Source: Aeriscardovia sp040773385
GTDB taxonomy: Bacteria > Actinomycetota > Actinomycetes > Actinomycetales > Bifidobacteriaceae
Length of the DNA stretch: 64,000 nt
Direction of reading: 5' to 3'
NCBI GenBank assembly: GCA_040773385.1
Contig: JAXGWH010000001.1
Coordinates: 124,001-188,000 of the forward strand
Positions 25,876 to 33,912 of the stretch are shown here, one piece after another. The notes under the pieces were generated by a model. The model had not been told where the DNA came from. It did no database searches and saw nothing but the letters and a program-made list of their open reading frames with translations. How positions within the stretch are numbered: the stretch's first letter is position 1; each line of letters starts with the position of its first letter. The position numbers and the translations under genes are program-made.

Positions 25876-26799
25876 ATGGGCAAATATTTCTGGCACCGAG
25901 TGCTGCAGGCGATCCCCGTGGTCATCGGTACGACGTTCATCATCTATGCGCTGGTGTTCCTGCTCCCCGGTGATCCTGTCAAGGCGATGTTCCGAGGCAA
26001 GGCGGCAAACCCCGCGGTCGAGGCGCAGATCCGCAGCCAGTACAACCTCGACAAGCCGTTCATCGTCCAGTACCTGCTGTTCCTGTGGAACGCGCTGCAT
26101 CTGGACTTCGGCATGACGTTCTCCCAGCAGTCCGTCATCGACACGATCGGCCGTGCGTTCCCGGTGACCATCAAGCTCGCCCTCATGGCCTTCGTGTTCG
26201 AGGCGGTCTTCGGCATCCTGCTCGGCATCCTCGCCGGCCTGCACAAGGGGACGTGGTATGACGGCGTCATCCTCGTCCTCTCCCTCCTGTTGATCTCCGT
26301 GCCGACCTTCGTCACCGGCTATCTGCTCCAGTACTTCGTCGGCGTCAAGTGGGGCCTGCTGCCGGTCACGGCCAGCGCGAACGCCACCTTCACCGATCTG
26401 CTGATGCCGGCCATGGTGCTGGGGTCCGTCTCGATGGCCTCCATCATCCGCCTGTCGCGCTCGGAGATCGATACGAACAAGACGGCCGATTACGTGCGCA
26501 CCGCACGCGCGAAGGGCATGAGCAACTATTCCGTCACCGTCCGCCACATCCTGCGCAACTCGATGATCCCTGTCGTCACCTACCTCGGCCAGGATATCGG
26601 CGCCCTCATGGGCGGCGCCATGATCACCGAGCGCATCTTCAACATCCAGGGCGTCGGCAATCTGACCTATCAGGCCATCCTTCGCGGCGAGGCGCCGCTC
26701 GTCGTCTCCGTCGTCACAATCCTCGTGCTCATCTTCGTGGTCTGCAACCTGCTTGTGGATCTGCTCTATGCGGCCCTCGATCCGCGCATCCGGTACTGA
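25876..26799 (+). CDS. oppB: Oligopeptide-type ABC transporter permease OppB
   Basis: Inner-membrane permease of a peptide/nickel-type importer. The 307-residue product has six hydrophobic segments, starting MGKYFWHRVLQAIPVVIGTTF with the typical LLPGDP loop, and the EAA motif region YVRTARAKGMSNYSVTVRHILRN. ATG 25876 has AAGGAG nine bases upstream; the frame is open to 25792 but that part has no support. It leads the oppB-oppC-oppDF set. Substrate specificity cannot be inferred without the binding protein. Confidence 0.93.
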   Translation: MGKYFWHRVLQAIPVVIGTTFIIYALVFLLPGDPVKAMFRGKAANPAVEAQIRSQYNLDKPFIVQYLLFLWNALHLDFGMTFSQQSVIDTIGRAFPVTIKLALMAFVFEAVFGILLGILAGLHKGTWYDGVILVLSLLLISVPTFVTGYLLQYFVGVKWGLLPVTASANATFTDLLMPAMVLGSVSMASIIRLSRSEIDTNKTADYVRTARAKGMSNYSVTVRHILRNSMIPVVTYLGQDIGALMGGAMITERIFNIQGVGNLTYQAILRGEAPLVVSVVTILVLIFVVCNLLVDLLYAALDPRIRY

Positions 26800-26844
26800 T
26801 CGGAGGGATGGATCCAAATGGCAGAGAACAAGACGGAGGAAACA

Positions 26845-27819
26845 ATGACATCCGCACAGACATCCGCCCAGCCGGCAAGCCAGCTCTATCCCGGCCAGGA
26901 GCGTTTCGTCGCCCCGGCAGACGAGGTCAAGCTTGAGGCCGTCGACAGTGTTGACGAGGATACGCCCGCCCTGGGCATGTGGCAGTCCGCGTGGCGAATC
27001 TTGCGCCGCAACCCGCTGTTCATCGTCTCCGGCATCCTCATCATCTTCATCCTCTTCGTGGCGCTGTTCCCGAGCGTGTTCACGCACGTCGATCCGCGCT
27101 ACTGCAACCTGAGCAATTCGCTGCGCAACCCGAGCGCCGGCCATCCGTTCGGCTTCGACCAGCAGGGATGCGATATTTACTCCCGTGTGGTCTGGGGAAC
27201 CCGCACCTCGGTGTCGATCGGCATCTCCACCACGATCTTCGTCACGCTGCTCGGCGGCCTGATCGGCGCCGTCGCCGGTTTCTTCGGCGGCTGGGTCGAC
27301 ACGCTCCTCTCGCGCATCACCGATATCTTCTACGGCATCCCGTTCCTGCTCGGCGCCATCGTGCTCCTGCAGATGTTCACCGACGTGGATTCCATCTGGA
27401 AGCTCGTGGCCACCATGACCCTCTTCGGCTGGACCGAGATGGCCCGAATCACACGAAGTGCCGTCCTCGAGGCGAAGAACCTCGAGTTCAACACCGCGTC
27501 CACCGCGCTCGGCTCCTCGCCGGCACGCAACCTGTTCCGCCACGTCCTGCCGAACTCGCTCGCGCCGATGATCGTCATCGCAACGATCTCGCTCGGCAAC
27601 TACATCGTCTCCGAGGCGTCGCTCGACTTCCTCGGCGTCGGCCTGGGCGGCAACACCGTCAGCTGGGGCGTCGACATCTCCAACGCACAGACGCTCATCC
27701 GCACCAACCCGATGGTCCTCTTCTACCCGTCGCTCGCGCTGGCCATCACGGTGCTCGCCTTCATCATGATGGGCGACGCCGTCAAGGACGCGCTCGACCC
27801 GTCCGGCCGCACCGCCTGA
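26845..27819 (+). CDS. oppC: Oligopeptide-type ABC transporter permease OppC
   Basis: Second permease subunit. It has a long cytoplasmic N-terminus, then AWRILRRNPLFIVSGILIIFILFVALFP, the extracytoplasmic PSAGHPFGFDQQGCDIYSRVVWGTR segment typical of OppC, and the EAA motif around NTASTALGSSPARNLFRHVLPNS. I start at ATG 26845 because GGAGG lies exactly five bases upstream (324 residues); ATG 26818 in the same frame has a poorly spaced AGGGAT and would add nine residues. Confidence 0.93.
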   Translation: MTSAQTSAQPASQLYPGQERFVAPADEVKLEAVDSVDEDTPALGMWQSAWRILRRNPLFIVSGILIIFILFVALFPSVFTHVDPRYCNLSNSLRNPSAGHPFGFDQQGCDIYSRVVWGTRTSVSIGISTTIFVTLLGGLIGAVAGFFGGWVDTLLSRITDIFYGIPFLLGAIVLLQMFTDVDSIWKLVATMTLFGWTEMARITRSAVLEAKNLEFNTASTALGSSPARNLFRHVLPNSLAPMIVIATISLGNYIVSEASLDFLGVGLGGNTVSWGVDISNAQTLIRTNPMVLFYPSLALAITVLAFIMMGDAVKDALDPSGRTA

Positions 27820-27853
27820 TCAGATCCGTGGATACTAAGCGAGGAATGAACTT

Positions 27854-29935
27854 ATGAGCAAAAAAACAGACACGCCCGAGGATCTCGCCACGCTCTCCGC
27901 GGAGGACTACAAGGGCAGGAGCAACTACCATCCCAGCGATGAGGACAACTACGCGCAGCACAACCAGCCGCTGCGCCCGCTCCTCGAGGTGAAGGACCTC
28001 TCGGTCGACTTCACTACGAGCAACGGCAAGCCCATCCACGCCGTCCACAAGGCCGGTTTCACCATGTACCCCGGCCAGTGGGTGGCCATCGTGGGCGAGT
28101 CCGGCTCGGGCAAGTCCACCACCGCCATGAGCATCCTCAACCTGCTGCCGGGTACCGGCCACATCACCGGCGGCTCAATCAAGCTGGACGGCGAGGAGCT
28201 CGTCGGCAAGTCGCAGAAGCAGTATGAGCAGCTGCGCGGCCGCCGCATCGGCCTCGTGCCCCAGGACCCGATGTCCAACCTCAACCCGGTCTGGCGCATC
28301 GGCACCCAGGTGGAGGAGTCGCTCAAGGCCAACCACATGGATATCTCGCGCGAGAAGCGCAACGAGTTCTCCAAGGCCCTGGAGCATGCGGAGGTCCGTC
28401 TTCGCAATGCCGACGACGAGCTCTTCATCGGGCACCAGGACTGGGATGACCTCATCCGCACCACATCGGAGGCCCTCGCCTCCGCGCATGTGCCGGATGT
28501 GAAGAAGGTCATGCACCATCTGCGCCATACGTGGGTCATCGGTTCGACCACGCGCTGGGCAGTGGCGCAGGATCTGATCAAGGCCGGTCTGGACGATGAC
28601 ACCGCCTGGAGGGTCGCCAAGCAGCATGTCACCGGTTCGGATATGAAGGACCGTGTCGCCGGCCTGCTCGACGAGGCCGGACTTCCTGACGCGGCAACCC
28701 GTGCCCGCCAGTACCCGTATGAGTTCTCCGGCGGCATGCGCCAGCGCGCGCTCATCGCCATCGGCCTCGCCGCGCGTCCGGATCTGCTCATCGCCGATGA
28801 GCCGACCTCCGCGCTCGACGTCACTGTGCAGAAGAGGATCCTTGACCACCTGCAGGGGCTGACCGACTCCCTCGGCACGTCCGTGCTCTTCATCACCCAT
28901 GATCTGGGACTGGCCGCCGAGCGCGCCCAGTACATCGTCGTCATGTACCACGGCCATGTGGTGGAGTCCGGACCTTCGCTCGAGGTCCTCCAGCACCCGG
29001 AGCACCCGTACACGAAGCGCCTCGTCAAGGCGGCCCCGTCGCTGGCCTCCCAGCGCATGATCTCCGCCTACCAGCACGGCGACGCGAACGCCGACCGCTT
29101 CATCGAGCACCACCAGCGCTCGAGCGAGGAGGTCGCCAAGAGCAAGAACATCATCACCGTCGAGCACCTCACCAAGCTCTTCAACCTTCCGCACAAGAAG
29201 GAGAAGTTCAAGGCCGTCGACGATGTGTCGTTCTCCATCAAGCGCGGCACGACGCTCGCCATTGTGGGCGAGTCCGGCTCGGGCAAGTCGACCGTGGCGA
29301 ACATGGTGCTCCACCTGCTCAAGCCTGACAAGGGCAGGGTGATCTACAAGGGCAAGGACACCGCCACTTTCGACAAGAAGCAGATGCTCGACTTCCGCCG
29401 TCACGTGCAGCCGGTGTTCCAGAACCCTTACGGCTCGCTCGATCCGATGTACTCGATCTACCGCTCCATCGCCGAGCCGCTCAAGATCCACAAGATCGGC
29501 GACAACAAGTCGCGTCTCGCCCGTGTCAAGGAGCTTCTCGACATGGTCGAGCTGCCGGAGTCGGTCATGAACCGGCATCCGAACGAGCTGTCCGGCGGCC
29601 AGCGCCAGCGTATCGCCATCGCCCGCGCCATGGCCCTCAACCCTGATGTGATCATCGCCGATGAGGCCGTGTCCGCCCTCGATGTGCTCGTCCAGGACGA
29701 GGTTCTCCGCCTGCTCAACGATCTGCAGGCCCAGCGCGGGCTCAGCTACCTGTTCATCACCCACGATCTCGCCGTCGTGCGCCAGATCGCCGATGACGTG
29801 GTCGTCATGGAACACGGCCAGCTGGTCGAGCGCGGCACCACCGATGAGATCTTCGAGCACCCGCAGAAGCAGTACACGAAGGATCTGCTTGACGCCATCC
29901 CGGGCGGCAAGCTCAAGCTCGGTCTGGATCTGTGA
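27854..29935 (+). CDS. oppD: Fused dual ATPase OppDF
   Basis: A 693-residue protein with two ATP-binding-cassette domains, combining OppD and OppF. Domain 1: Walker A GESGSGKST (about 81-89), Q-loop LVPQDPMSNLNP, signature EFSGGMRQR, Walker B LLIADEPTSALD. Domain 2: Walker A GESGSGKST (about 473-481), FQNPYGSLDP, LSGGQRQR, VIIADEAVSALD. The peptide-family end (HPEHPYTKRL, and HPQKQYTKDL) is seen after each. Domain 1 carries about 100 extra residues between the Q-loop and signature (AEVRLRNADDELFIGHQDW to HVTGSDMKDRV). Fusion of the two ATPases is known in actinobacteria. It powers oppBC import. Confidence 0.95.
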   Translation: MSKKTDTPEDLATLSAEDYKGRSNYHPSDEDNYAQHNQPLRPLLEVKDLSVDFTTSNGKPIHAVHKAGFTMYPGQWVAIVGESGSGKSTTAMSILNLLPGTGHITGGSIKLDGEELVGKSQKQYEQLRGRRIGLVPQDPMSNLNPVWRIGTQVEESLKANHMDISREKRNEFSKALEHAEVRLRNADDELFIGHQDWDDLIRTTSEALASAHVPDVKKVMHHLRHTWVIGSTTRWAVAQDLIKAGLDDDTAWRVAKQHVTGSDMKDRVAGLLDEAGLPDAATRARQYPYEFSGGMRQRALIAIGLAARPDLLIADEPTSALDVTVQKRILDHLQGLTDSLGTSVLFITHDLGLAAERAQYIVVMYHGHVVESGPSLEVLQHPEHPYTKRLVKAAPSLASQRMISAYQHGDANADRFIEHHQRSSEEVAKSKNIITVEHLTKLFNLPHKKEKFKAVDDVSFSIKRGTTLAIVGESGSGKSTVANMVLHLLKPDKGRVIYKGKDTATFDKKQMLDFRRHVQPVFQNPYGSLDPMYSIYRSIAEPLKIHKIGDNKSRLARVKELLDMVELPESVMNRHPNELSGGQRQRIAIARAMALNPDVIIADEAVSALDVLVQDEVLRLLNDLQAQRGLSYLFITHDLAVVRQIADDVVVMEHGQLVERGTTDEIFEHPQKQYTKDLLDAIPGGKLKLGLDL

Positions 29936-29981
29936 GGGCCGGTCCCGCTGCAACCGAGGTAATCGGTTGAGAGATACATAC

Positions 29982-30025
29982 AAGAGCCTGTGATCCCGGA
30001 GACGGGTCACAGGCTCTTGCGTGTT
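29982..30025 (+). terminator. Terminator-like hairpin after oppDF
   Basis: A 12-bp perfect stem (29982-29993 AAGAGCCTGTGA with 30007-30018) is followed by GCGTGTTCG, which is not U-rich. A smaller hairpin CAACCGA/TCGGTTG (29951-29969) precedes it. Confidence 0.7.
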
Positions 30026-30031
30026 CGAGAA

Positions 30032-30075
30032 CAGTTCTCGCGCAGTTTTCGCACGGTTCTCGCACAGTTCTCGCA
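30032..30075. repeat. Four tandem copies of an 11-bp unit
   Basis: Consensus CAGTTCTCGCA: copies at 30032-30042, 30043-30053, 30054-30064 and 30065-30075, each with no more than one or two changes. The 11-bp period is about one helical turn, so equivalent bases face the same side of the DNA. The array lies about 110 bp upstream of the DUF3710 gene. Confidence 0.85.
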
Positions 30076-30183
30076 CGCGGCACAATCGCACATGCAAGCG
30101 GGTCGGTACCATAGGAAGGTCAGGCGGCCTCCAGGGGCCGGCACGGGTGATGGCCGTACATGGCCGGATGAAAGACGGACGAT

Positions 30184-31020
30184 ATGGGACTTTTTGATTT
30201 CTTCCACAAGAAAAAGAACACTGATGCCACCTCTTCGACGCAGGAGGATGACGTCGACACCACCGCGGCGGAAGAAGACGAGGCGGGACAGGCCGGACAG
30301 GTACAGGAGGAAGAGCAGCACGGCCCGTGGGACATCAGCCAGGAGGATCTGATCCACGACCAGTCGTATCTCGACCTCGGCGCGCTGAAGATCCCGCAGA
30401 GGCAGGATACCGCGGTCAGGCTCGGCATCTCGGAGGACAAGACGCGCATCCTCGCCGTCACCCTCACCCATGCCGGTTCGAGCATGCAGCTCACGCTTCT
30501 CGCCGCCTCGCGTGACCAGCCGATCTGGGATGAGATCCGCGCCTCCCTCGACAAAGGCGAGTCACCCAAACAGATCGAGACAAAGTTTGGCAAGGGCATC
30601 GCCGTCGACCTCGGCCTGCCCAACGGCAACATCGTGCCGACGCGCATCATGGGTATCGACGGGCCCCGGTGGATGCTGCGCGTCATTGTGACGGGCGACG
30701 CCGCAAAGGGCGGGCAGGCCGGCGAGTTCTTCGACGACCTGCTCTCCGATGTCGTCGTCGACCGCGGGGACACGCCGCTCGCCCCGAAGGAGATCGTCCC
30801 GCTGACCGCGCCGGGCGCCGGTGACGAGGACCAGGACGGCCAGGGGGAGGGCGAAGGGGCACAGGATTCCGCGCACCCCTCCGCCTCCGCGGCCGACAAC
30901 GGGAAGAAGGATGCCCAGGGTGTGCTGGATTCACGGCCGAAGGGACCGCTGACGAAGGGCGTCAATGCCCAGGAACAGCAGATCCTGACCCGCAAGACGA
31001 TGTTCTCGGAGGTGCGCTGA
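30184..31020 (+). CDS. DUF3710 family protein
   Basis: Conserved actinobacterial protein of unknown function. The 278-residue product has a charged N-terminus (MGLFDFFHKKK, then Asp/Glu-rich), the conserved core YLDLGALKIPQ, AVTLTHAGSSMQLTLLAA, GWD-type segment QPIWDEIRASL and RIMGIDGPRWMLRVIVTG, then an acidic tail. It precedes a DUF3159 membrane protein, as in other actinobacteria where the pair often lies near dut. There is no signal peptide, so it is probably cytoplasmic. The start ATG 30184 has only a weak ribosome binding site (GGATG). Confidence 0.88.
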   Translation: MGLFDFFHKKKNTDATSSTQEDDVDTTAAEEDEAGQAGQVQEEEQHGPWDISQEDLIHDQSYLDLGALKIPQRQDTAVRLGISEDKTRILAVTLTHAGSSMQLTLLAASRDQPIWDEIRASLDKGESPKQIETKFGKGIAVDLGLPNGNIVPTRIMGIDGPRWMLRVIVTGDAAKGGQAGEFFDDLLSDVVVDRGDTPLAPKEIVPLTAPGAGDEDQDGQGEGEGAQDSAHPSASAADNGKKDAQGVLDSRPKGPLTKGVNAQEQQILTRKTMFSEVR

Positions 31021-31022
31021 CC

Positions 31023-31730
31023 GTGACGACCCCCTCACCGAAGGAACCGAAGGATCATTCCGGTCCCGGCTCGCCCGACGGGGGATTCTCCGTCATGGAG
31101 ACGATCGGCGGGCGGCTGGGGATCATCGAGTCCGTGGCACCCACGCTGGTGTTCATGATCGCCTATATCGTGCTACGCTCGGTGGTCGTGCCGGTCATCT
31201 GTTCCGCTGTCCTCAGCCTCGGCTTCTGCGTGTACCGGCTTGTCAGGCACCAGAAGACCGGCTCGGCGGTGATGGGGCTTCTTCTCGCCGCCGTCTGCGC
31301 CGTCTCGGCGCTGCTGTCCGGCGAGGCGCGAAACTATTACGCCCCGGGGTTCGTGGTCAACGCGTTCTGGCTCATCGTCCTGCTCGTCTCCCTGGCGGCA
31401 AGGACGCCGGGACTGGGACTCATCGTACAGGTGTTCAATCAGCCGCTCGAAGGCGGTTTTTCCGCCTGGCGTCGTCGCTGGACCGAGAATCCGGCCCTCT
31501 ACCGCGCCTACCGCGACAGCACGTGGATGTGGGTCGGGCTGTTCGCCCTCCGTCTCGCGCTTGAGATCCCGCTCTGGGCGATGAAAATGTCGACGGCACT
31601 GGGTGTGGTCCGCCTCCTCACGGGGATCCCTCTCTTCGCGCTCGTCGTCTGGCTCACATGGGTGATCGTCTCCCCGGCAGTGAAGAACAGTAAAGAAGAC
31701 GACGGCAAAGGCAAGGACGGGAAACAATGA
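31023..31730 (+). CDS. DUF3159 family membrane protein
   Basis: 235 residues with about six hydrophobic segments: SVAPTLVFMIAYIVLRSVVVPV, AVLSLGFCVYRLV, SAVMGLLLAAVCAVSALL, FVVNAFWLIVLLVSLAA, WVGLFALRLALEIPLW and LLTGIPLFALVVWLTWVIVS. The conserved FSVMETIGGRLGIIESVAPTLVF opening identifies DUF3159. The start is GTG 31023, two bases after the DUF3710 stop; GGAGG lies about 10 nt upstream. Function is unknown, but the two DUF genes are probably co-transcribed with the following methyltransferase. Confidence 0.87.
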   Translation: MTTPSPKEPKDHSGPGSPDGGFSVMETIGGRLGIIESVAPTLVFMIAYIVLRSVVVPVICSAVLSLGFCVYRLVRHQKTGSAVMGLLLAAVCAVSALLSGEARNYYAPGFVVNAFWLIVLLVSLAARTPGLGLIVQVFNQPLEGGFSAWRRRWTENPALYRAYRDSTWMWVGLFALRLALEIPLWAMKMSTALGVVRLLTGIPLFALVVWLTWVIVSPAVKNSKEDDGKGKDGKQ

Positions 31731-33061
31731 CGGACAGCGATCCGACCGACGACAACAGGATGTCGGCAGGCAAGACGGGAGCTTCTGCTGATGAGGCGAC
31801 CGTCACCATCGAGCGGTTCGCCGACCAGGGGCGTTGCGTGGCGCATATTGACGGACGGGTCGTCTTCGTCCGTTTCGCCCTGCCCGGCGAGAAGGTGCGG
31901 ATCCGGCTCGACCCCGGTCTCTCGCCACGCGACCGGTTCTGGACCGGAGAGGTCACCCAGGTGCTCGAGCCGTCCGATCTGCGAGTCGACCCGGTCTGGA
32001 AGCTCGCAGGACCCCTCGCGCAGGGCGGCGGTGTCGGCGGCGCGGATCTTGTCCACGTCAGCCTCACGGGCCAGCATCTGTGGAAGAAAAGAGTGATCGA
32101 CCAGCAGATGCGCCGTCTCGGCGGTATTGAGACGGACGTCACCGTCCACGCCATCGCAGGGGATGAGGAAGCACAGGGCCTGCACTGGCGCACCCGCATC
32201 GAACTCATTGCCGACGAGCAGGGCCGGCCCTCCATGCGCCGGCGCGGCTCCCATGAGCGGGTGGCCCTCACCGATATGCCGCTCGCCACCACGGAGCTTC
32301 TCGGCATCGCCGAACAGACCCGCCTGTGGGAGGGGGGCTTCGAGCAGGGATCGAACATCCGTCTCGCCGTGCCGAAACTGCATGGCTCCGATAAGCGTGA
32401 GGACAATTACGCCGTCCTTGTCGACGGGAAGCTGCGCGAGGGGCGGCAGGACCTTCTCGAGACCGTGGAGGAAGTGTCCATCGGCGGGAACCGGCGGACC
32501 CTGCGCTACCACGTGGACGCCGGCAGTTTCTGGCAGGTCCACCGTGAGGCGCCACACACGCTCGTCAACGCGGTCCTCACCGCGGCACAGGAGCAGATCG
32601 ATTCGGCGCCCCACACCATCTGGGACCTCTATTCGGGTTCCGGCCTGTTCACTGTGGCGCTCGGCCTGCTCGTCGGCCGCGGCGGCAACGGCCTGCTGAG
32701 CGTGGAGGGATCCCCGGACGCCGTCCGTGCGGCCCGCAGGAACCTGCGGTTGGCCGGCCTCGGGGCCGCTCAGGCGAAGCGCGGGGACGTGGGGCGAACA
32801 CTGCGGTCCATCCCTGAGCGCTTCCTGCACCCGGACCTCGTCGTCCTCGACCCGCCGCGTTCGGGTGCGCGGCGCCGGGTGTGCGAGCAGATCGGACAGG
32901 CGGGGGCCCGTGTGGTCATCTATGTGGCCTGCGACCCCACCAGCCTCGCCCGTGATACCCGTACACTTCTGGCAGACGGCTATAGACTGGAGGACCTGCA
33001 GGCCTACGACCTGTATCCACATACGCACCACGTCGAGACGGTGGCCGTCTTCCGTCGATAA
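31727..33061 (+). CDS. TRAM-domain class I SAM-dependent RNA methyltransferase (TrmA/RlmD-like)
   Basis: Probable uracil-C5 methyltransferase acting on rRNA or tRNA. The 444-residue product has an N-terminal TRAM domain (IERFADQGRCVAHIDGRVVFVRFALPGE), SAM-binding DLYSGSGLFTVAL, LSVEGSPDAV, LDPPRSGA, the catalytic Cys loop YVACDPTSLARD and the general-base region THHVETVAVF. The iron-sulfur cysteines of the RlmD type are missing: the region reads AGPLAQGGGVGGADLVHV. It overlaps the DUF3159 gene by four bases (ATGA). Whether the target is rRNA or tRNA is not clear. Confidence 0.88.
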   Translation: MTDSDPTDDNRMSAGKTGASADEATVTIERFADQGRCVAHIDGRVVFVRFALPGEKVRIRLDPGLSPRDRFWTGEVTQVLEPSDLRVDPVWKLAGPLAQGGGVGGADLVHVSLTGQHLWKKRVIDQQMRRLGGIETDVTVHAIAGDEEAQGLHWRTRIELIADEQGRPSMRRRGSHERVALTDMPLATTELLGIAEQTRLWEGGFEQGSNIRLAVPKLHGSDKREDNYAVLVDGKLREGRQDLLETVEEVSIGGNRRTLRYHVDAGSFWQVHREAPHTLVNAVLTAAQEQIDSAPHTIWDLYSGSGLFTVALGLLVGRGGNGLLSVEGSPDAVRAARRNLRLAGLGAAQAKRGDVGRTLRSIPERFLHPDLVVLDPPRSGARRRVCEQIGQAGARVVIYVACDPTSLARDTRTLLADGYRLEDLQAYDLYPHTHHVETVAVFRR

Positions 33062-33077
33062 GGGAAGAACCGTACGC

Positions 33078-33098
33078 CCGGTTCCTGACTGGAACTGG
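33078..33098. terminator. Hairpin between convergent methyltransferase and tetR genes
   Basis: CCGGTTCC-TGACT-GGAACTGG forms an 8-bp stem with one G-T pair. No U-run follows. A further long-loop repeat CCGGTGA/TCACCGG lies at 33107-33146. Confidence 0.4.
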
Positions 33099-33179
33099 TG
33101 GGAAGACCGGTGAGAGAGACGCATGTCCGTCGATCAGTGTCACCGGACCCCTCATCAATCCTTCTGACCGATCCACCCC

Positions 33180-33785
33180 TCATATGTGCCGGGCTGTGCG
33201 GGAATGTCGCCGCTCCGGCGGTTTGTCATCGGCGGGATGCGGTGCCTCCTGCGCCCGCATGAGACCGAGCGTGCAGGAGAAACAGAGGCGGGCCATCTCT
33301 TCGACCCCGAGCGGCTGGCCGCGTCTGACCCACTCGATGATGGTGTTGAAGATGAGGCCGTCCCACATGGCCTGCAGGACCGCGGCCCGGTCGTCATGCG
33401 GGAGCATTCCGTCGGCGGTCCGCAGCATCTCCTGTTCGAGACCCGCCTCGAGGAACACCCGGATCATCCCGCTGTTGTCCGCGACAGTGCGGAACAGCCG
33501 ACGCCACCCGTCGAGCATGCCTGGCTCGGAATAGGCGTAGATCTCCTGTGTCGCTTTTTGCAGAGGGATCAGCAGAATATCCTTTTTCGAGGCGTAATGC
33601 CGGCAGAAGGCGGAGCGTGACACGCCGGCCCGTCTGATGACCTCACTGACGGTGATATCGCCGAACGGCTTGTTCCGCATCAGGATCAGCAGTGCCTGCT
33701 GGATTGATTCGGTCGTCAGCCGCATGGAATCCTCGTTGGCACGTCTGAGTGCCTGCCGCTGGCGTTCGCTGATCCGCGAGGACAT
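33180..33785 (-). CDS. TetR/AcrR-family transcriptional regulator
   Basis: The 201-residue product has the TetR helix-turn-helix near residues 25-70 (ALLILMRNKPFGDITVSEVIRRAGVSRSAFCRHYASKKDIL). The C-terminal half (VFLEAGLEQEMLR, MWDGLIFNTIIEWVRRGQPL) is the variable ligand and dimer domain. AAAGGG lies 6 nt before ATG 33785. It diverges from the unknown gene at 33913, the usual arrangement of a TetR repressor and its target. No ligand can be inferred. Confidence 0.92.
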   Translation of the reverse strand: MSSRISERQRQALRRANEDSMRLTTESIQQALLILMRNKPFGDITVSEVIRRAGVSRSAFCRHYASKKDILLIPLQKATQEIYAYSEPGMLDGWRRLFRTVADNSGMIRVFLEAGLEQEMLRTADGMLPHDDRAAVLQAMWDGLIFNTIIEWVRRGQPLGVEEMARLCFSCTLGLMRAQEAPHPADDKPPERRHSRTARHI

Positions 33786-33912
33786 AGTGGCCCTTTCTGT
33801 CCGACCCGATCCCGTTTGCCTTGAAATGACGGTGGAGCGTCGCTAATTTATCCGACAGGACAAAAGTACTGGCCGATCAGGCCGTCGTCAATCAGAAAGG
33901 ATGCCCATCGCT
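33786..33912. promoter_or_regulatory. Divergent promoter region of tetR and the unknown gene
   Basis: The 127 bp hold an A+T-rich centre (CTAATTTATCC, 33842-33852) flanked by GTCG and CGAC, which may be operator half sites, and an imperfect repeat GGCCGATCAGGCC. A TetR operator would be expected here but the palindrome is too weak to be sure. Confidence 0.35.
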
